Source of the DNA: Chara braunii | Taxonomy: Eukaryota > Streptophyta > Charophyceae > Charales > Characeae | Direction of reading: 5' to 3' | Assembly: GCA_003427395.1 (NCBI GenBank) | Contig: BFEA01000030.1 | Location: 383,921 to 422,720, forward strand | Length of the DNA stretch: 38,800 nt | In this document: piece after piece, positions 33,971-38,800 of the stretch | Numbering within the stretch: position 1 is the first letter of the stretch | Layout: the number at the start of each line of letters is the position of its first letter | Program-made: the position numbers and the translations under genes | Notes under the pieces: model-generated | Told to the model about the DNA's origin: nothing | Database searches by the model: none | The model's input: the letters and a program-made list of their open reading frames with translations, nothing else

Positions 33971-35930
33971 GGTTGCTATGGCAGATCAATGAAAGGCTCG
34001 AGCACGGGCAGTTACACGTGCTCACGTTCAGAGTGGCGAACCTCGACTCCATTCAAGTCTCAACTTGTCCCGGACCACCCAATCCCACTGTCAAAATGCA
34101 AGCGAATAGTCGTGACGACTCCAACCAAAATTGTCACCTTGTCAAAACGGCAATGGCCGGCAGGCAGGGAGATGGAGTGGAGCGACTGAGTCCCCACACA
34201 CCATGTCCCTGGGCGCTCGCCAGACGCCCGGGTGGACTGAGAAATCGACACGTGGCGCTTGTGCGCGGGGAGGAAAATAAAGTCGACGACGATCTCGCAC
34301 GTGCGCTAAGCACGGGGGCCGGCAGTTAGTCGGGGAACAGAGGGCATCAGCACACATGCACGCAGGCAGACGTCCAAGACCCAATTACCCCAGGGCCGCA
34401 CTCATGTGCGCAAATGCAACAAAGACAATTACCCAGTCTTTCCACATTCATACATCCACAGACCTTCTGACGGCAAAGTATTCAGCATCCATAGACACTC
34501 ACAACCAAAGCATGCACGCGCTTGAGTATCCACGCTTAGTCTTTAGCGCACACAACCAATGGACAAAGCAGCGATGGAGAAGAAGCGAGTCCCTCGCTAT
34601 TCAAAAATCACAACAATGCTGGCACTCCGTGTGCACAGCCACCAAACCCGACCGAACGCAAGCCAGCCATAGTCATAAGGCCCTGCCGCTGGCGGCATTC
34701 CCGTCTCCAACACCGCTCAGTCCCTCCGACTGCCTTACCCCGAGTCTACTGCTAATTCCACCCCACCCGTCCTTGGGCACATCTAGCCTGTTCGGCGCCG
34801 CAGTCTTCGTGTGCAGCTCGTGCAGCATTGCAGCCGAGATCAAAGAGTTGGAGAGGAAAGGGCGGCGCAAATTTATAGTGTGCCGCAGCGAACCAGCGTG
34901 CAATGCGGGTAGCGAGGGGTGTAGATGAGGAGGAGAGAAGAGGAAGGTTCCAGAAGACTGAAGAAGGCGGGATGATCAAAATTTTCGTTCACTTGGGGTG
35001 GTCGTTTAAGCCGCGCACGTAAGTCCGCCCTTGCGGCTTGATCCGACCAACCCAACTGACCACCAGTCAACGGCGACGAAGAATCAAGGAGGGGATCAGA
35101 CTAAGGGTCTGGCGGAAGACGAACAGGTGCGCGGAAACGAGGACAGCAAGAAAGGGAGTTGGCGTGCATGCACAAAGCGGGAAGCGAGCTTGCGTGGCAA
35201 GCAAGAATTCAAAAATGGTCCCGTGTGTGCCTGCTGATGCAAAGAAAAATTAAAAATGCAGTCAACCAAAATTCATAACCGTTTCTTGAAATTACCGCGC
35301 GGTCGTTAGTCGGCTGCGCAAGGACAAGGGCAAATCCAAAAGATGCATGCAGATGCCCCTCCGAAATTCAAAACGGACCCCATTTCTGTGGCCATCCAAG
35401 ATTCGTACTTCGGGGCTTACTCCGGGGTTTAATATGAAGGGTACGTAGAGCTCCTAGGTACGGACCTTGGCTTATCACAAGCAGTGATGGGAGCTGATTG
35501 TCAAGCACGCCCTCCCCACCAGCTTTCGACATAGGCCGAGAGGAATACCTGACTATGGGCCCTGGTGTAGTCACGGGCCGAAAGGAATAAGTGAGTACGG
35601 GCCTGAAGAGAGAGAGAGATGAAAGATGTGACTATGGGCTCAGAGGAATACAAGCTTGGAGAAATACATGCCAATCACGGGCCGGATGACGATGTCTTCA
35701 CCCTGGGAAACGGGGGAGCGAAGGAACGTTGATCCTAACCCCTGAATTCAGTGGGGGTCAGATCGACGTCCTGAATGCAGCAAGGGCTCTTGACCTTTGC
35801 ATCCCTGTTCCCTTTCCCACCTCTTGTTAATCTTCAAGCTGGCCCATGATCGCATGATTGAAAGGTGACCAAAGAATCAACGACATTCTGCCTTTTTGGC
35901 TGAGAACAAAACTGAAATGCCTGGGAGAAG
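33971..35930 (-). other. possible LTR upstream of the related ORF; otherwise unrecognised
   Basis: On the minus strand a TATAAAT box lies at 34871-34877 in CACACTATAAATTTGCGC, about 0.9 kb before the ORF, like the TATA-to-ORF order in element B's LTR (0.67 kb). No second LTR copy or internal region was found. At 35520-35690 GGGCCGAAAGGAATA-type motifs recur three or four times on +. No other gene seen. Confidence 0.35.
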
Positions 35931-37697
35931 TCTAGATGCCTCGTACTTTTTTCAAGGCGATTCCGACAGAAGAAGTCCGCACCTCCACCAAGCTAGAAGC
36001 AACGACGAGGATTGGAGTGATTGCAGCCATATGTGAACCCTTGGGGCAGCGGGACATCTTCTGTGTACTAACAATGTCAATTGGAAACTGCGAGGAAGTC
36101 TTGCGGCAGTTTTGAGGATCCAAAATCCAGAAGAACTCTCATGGGCACTTGCCAAAACGGCTGGGAGGGAAGCCCAAACGGAGGCCCTCCTTCCACACGG
36201 GATGTATGTGACGGTGACTAAGGACGACATACAGTACAAGGGTCAAATTGCGAATGCGCCCATACGGGATGGCGGAGTTCACTACCCTTGGGATGCCATG
36301 ATCTGAGACGTCCGAGCCTATATTGTTCTGCTGGGAATTCTGTGGCAGGTGGCAATCAGAGCACGTTGCATTTCAACAGTGGACAAATGGTTCTGACCGT
36401 TACCCACCCCTCCCCTCAAACAATCCCAATGCGGATTGCAATCCGGATGAGGATGCGCATCAATCTCCTGACCTGTTTGAACGAAGAATCGAGATGTTCA
36501 GCTTGAAGGAACATCCTAAGGACAAAGCAGCGCTGAATCGGGACGGATTGCCAAACGAGTTTGAACGGGAATGACCTGTGAGGCATCCACATATATGCCG
36601 GCAAGATCATGACGACCTGATGGCACCTTAGGGGCCTGCATGGTTGGCCAGATTCGAATGAGGATGGCGCCGAATGAACTAGCCAATCATGTCATGAAGG
36701 TGTGATGGGAGCCCGCATGGCTGGCCAGATTTGAATCGTTCATTGCCGTAGAACCAATGGTTCATGTTTCAGGAATGGTCGCGATGTCCTTGTATGGGCT
36801 CACTGTGCCACTCGGCGAATAGTTCTTTGTTTTACAATGGTTATGTGATGTGGCACACTCCCCTCTTTGACCTTTGTTAGTTATCGAAAAGGCATCTGGT
36901 TGGTCCAGGCTGGAATTGCATTTCCACCCTAGGACACTGACAAGGGAATGCGAGCCCATGGAGCTCCTAGTGGGACTCTCGGCCTAATCTATACTGTCTG
37001 ATCAAGAGATCGTTGCCTTGGGAGGGATCAGTCCCAATGATAGTGACAGCGTTCTTGTGAAGGTCTGACAAATTCTTCTTTGAAGTGCTTCCCAAGAAGC
37101 TCGATGTCCCATTAATCCCACTGATGGTCCACTTTCTGCAAGGAAATGCGGGGGTCCGAGTGCCTGCTTACCTACCGACAAAATCTCATGAACTTCTTGT
37201 CGGCGTTTTACACGCCTACCCAGAAGCCATCAGTCTTCGCTTCCACGAAAGGGATCAGTACGTCGGATAGTCAGATGATAACGACAACAGTCTCCTGGAG
37301 GTCTGACAATTCCTTATCTGAAAGGTCCCCCAGATGAGCCGGATGTCTGACTAATCCTACTGATTATCCACTTTTAGGAAAGTGGAGGTCTGGATGCCCG
37401 CTTACATACCGACAGCAGCTTTCAAACTTATTGTTGGCATTTTACAAGCATATCCAGAATCCATCAATATTCATGATCATGCCATTGGCCTGACATCCCT
37501 TCTGGAGCACACAATCGAGATGGGTACCGTTGCTGCCTAAAGGACTGACAGATGGCACTCAAACGAGTTTGTGAGGTCGAGCAGCTAGAATGGACTGAAC
37601 CATCGTAGGGTCTGTGGTCTTTCTAGTGGTCTTGCTTCCAAAGAAAAATGGTGAAATTCTAATTTATATCAACTACTGGAAATTGAATGCCATCACA
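35931..37697 (+). pseudogene. element D: decayed gypsy protease-to-RT fragment
   Basis: Identified from the RT start: LEWTEPS-stop-GLWSF, then in a shifted frame LVVLLPKKNGEILIYINYWK, LNAITA (compare W-S-F-P-VVLVPKK-D-G..R-x-CIDYRKLNAIT). Upstream, RDGGVHYPWDAMI-stop-DVRAYIVLLGILWQVAIRAR resembles the C-terminal half of a gypsy protease (LLG-x-x-W). Between them a module V-x-VPAY-x-PT...L-x-VG-x-LxAYPExI occurs twice (37140-37240 and 37380-37480), the second followed by LTSLLEHTIEMGTVAA. Stops and frame changes are frequent. RT is cut off at 37697 by a minisatellite. Confidence 0.7.
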
Positions 37698-37802
37698 GCC
37701 CCAGTCGCAGTCGCAGTCCACCTTGTCTAGTCAGCAAAGTATAGTCCAGTCCCAGTCGCAGTCCCAGTCCCAGTCCCAGTCCACCTTGTCTAGTCAGCAA
37801 GT
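37692..37802. repeat. CAGTC(C/G) hexamer minisatellite
   Basis: (CAGTCC/CAGTCG)n with the spacer CACCTTGTCTAGTCAGCAA occurring twice. It would read SQSQSQ on +, but it merely interrupts the RT frame. Confidence 0.92.
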
Positions 37803-38800
37803 ACCAGGTGGGGCTGCACACTCCTTGGGCCCGGGACAGGGGGCAGGCCAAGACCACCGACGAAACTGTATAAATAAAGAGGCAGCGCCAAGCCATTCAT
37901 GCATTCGCCTGCGAGCCATGCGGACGCGCTGCTTGTCCGACTTGTGCATCGGAGGTCTGCAGGTGCCCGGCCATAGCCGCTAGAGGAGAGAGGAAGACGA
38001 CGGCAGCCATAGCTGCTAGCTTTGTTGACGACAACAGTAGTGTGCATGTGTGTGCGTAGACGTTCAGGGTAGATCCTAGTGTGTGTGTGCATGCGTGTGA
38101 GTGAGCGTGAGTGTGCCTGATGGTAGATACAGCGTTCGGGTGGAAATTCAGATTGGCGCTCAGACGCCATAGCTGCAAGATGTGACAAGTTGACTTAAGC
38201 TGAGTTACGGCTGAAGGGCATATTTCTGAGTTTTCTGTGTGGGCGCTCTGCGCCATCTCACTCTTGATGCTGATTCTACAGCGTGAAAGTTATTTTGCCA
38301 TCGACACCTGTATGCATGCATGTTATAAGTAAAGTTGAAGACGAGTCTGATTGCAAGTCAAGATTTTTTTTTTAAAGAAATAGCATGCTTTATTTAAGTT
38401 TATTATATATGGAGCAAAAGAGGGCTGGGAATCCCTCCACATCTCAACCCGGAAGACTGGGGCCATTACCCAGGTTTGGCTTTTGCTGGAACCCGGGTCC
38501 AGTTACCTTCTCTCCTACGATGCTTCATGCTATTCTGAAACAAAGAGTAAAACCATACTTGCGGCGCACAGCACCGGTGCGCGCTGCCCTGCGCTATGTG
38601 CCGGGCGAAGCGCACATGCGCACGCGCGTGCAGGCATGCACACCCGCATGCGGGTTGGGCTGGGGCAGGTGCGCTGGATGCGCTTTTCTTTTTTTTTTTT
38701 TTTGGGGAAAAAGTTGGAAAAAAAAAAGCTGGTGATGGCGCAATGCAACTTACGAACAGCGATCGAATGATGTGCAGAGGGACTGATCTTCCTCTCCCCA
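37803..38800. other. no gene seen; GT-rich and CG-rich patches
   Basis: GTGTGTGTGCATGCGTGTGAGTG-type sequence at about 38040-38115. A CG-rich patch at 38570-38660 has alternating GCGCACATGCGCACGCGCG-like runs. A T-run and an A-run flank GGGGAAAAAGTTGG near 38690-38730. None gives a supported gene. Confidence 0.5.

Noticed and set aside
38570-38660. CG-rich patch as possible bacterial contamination.
   Set aside because: Too short to judge, no coding signature, and it is flanked by ordinary low-complexity nuclear sequence.

Overview
The window is eukaryotic nuclear DNA, most likely from a streptophyte (a charophyte alga such as Chara, or a relative of land plants). This is inferred from a spliced plant-type cyclopropane-fatty-acid synthase with introns over 2 kb, an inserted mitochondrial fragment carrying an rps3 start with a land-plant/Chara-type intron position, and a dense load of Ty3/gypsy LTR retrotransposons, one with a tRNA-iMet-type primer site. 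The only recognisable cellular protein-coding gene is the synthase.

Layout. (1) 1-8.3 kb: four consecutive + strand exons (626-787, 3315-3388, 5754-5847, 8101-8237) with matching phases and canonical splice sites. Their introns hold an LTR-like dispersed repeat (R1 copy 1), two inverted U6 snRNA pseudogenes around a tRNA-like SINE head, a heptanucleotide satellite and (CA)/(GA)/(ATC) microsatellites. No later exon was found. (2) 8.4-11.2 kb: G-rich minisatellite blocks alternating with a conserved unit. One unit is cut by a mitochondrial insertion (rps3 exon 1 plus group II intron start, degenerate trnE, 5' half of another tRNA). A 725-base gap and a long hairpin follow. (3) 11.3-31.4 kb: a nested retrotransposon complex. 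Element A (minus strand, chromodomain-type gypsy; pol 12.16-15.63 kb, gag 27.85-29.7 kb) is split by element B (plus strand, 15.63-27.85 kb). B has LTRs of about 2.2 kb, a primer binding site, a broken gag-pol, extra ORFs after integrase, and an open frame of 177 codons inside the LTR. R1 copies 2 and 3 flank the complex in opposite orientation. (4) 31.4-38.8 kb: mostly unrecognised DNA, with a minus-strand relative of B's LTR-encoded ORF (33.4-34.0 kb, duplicated in frame) and a decayed third gypsy fragment (35.9-37.7 kb) that stops at a CAGTCC minisatellite.

The point most worth following is the protein encoded within B's LTR. It shares an ordered motif set (IGG; FVxID; LP-x-(D/E)-L; PW; W; CxxCRL) with a second, diverged locus about 6 kb away, which suggests an LTR-borne gene family I do not recognise. 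All retroelement reading frames are broken by stops, frameshifts or lost catalytic residues, so none looks autonomous. All identifications come from reading the sequence by eye; no database search was run.
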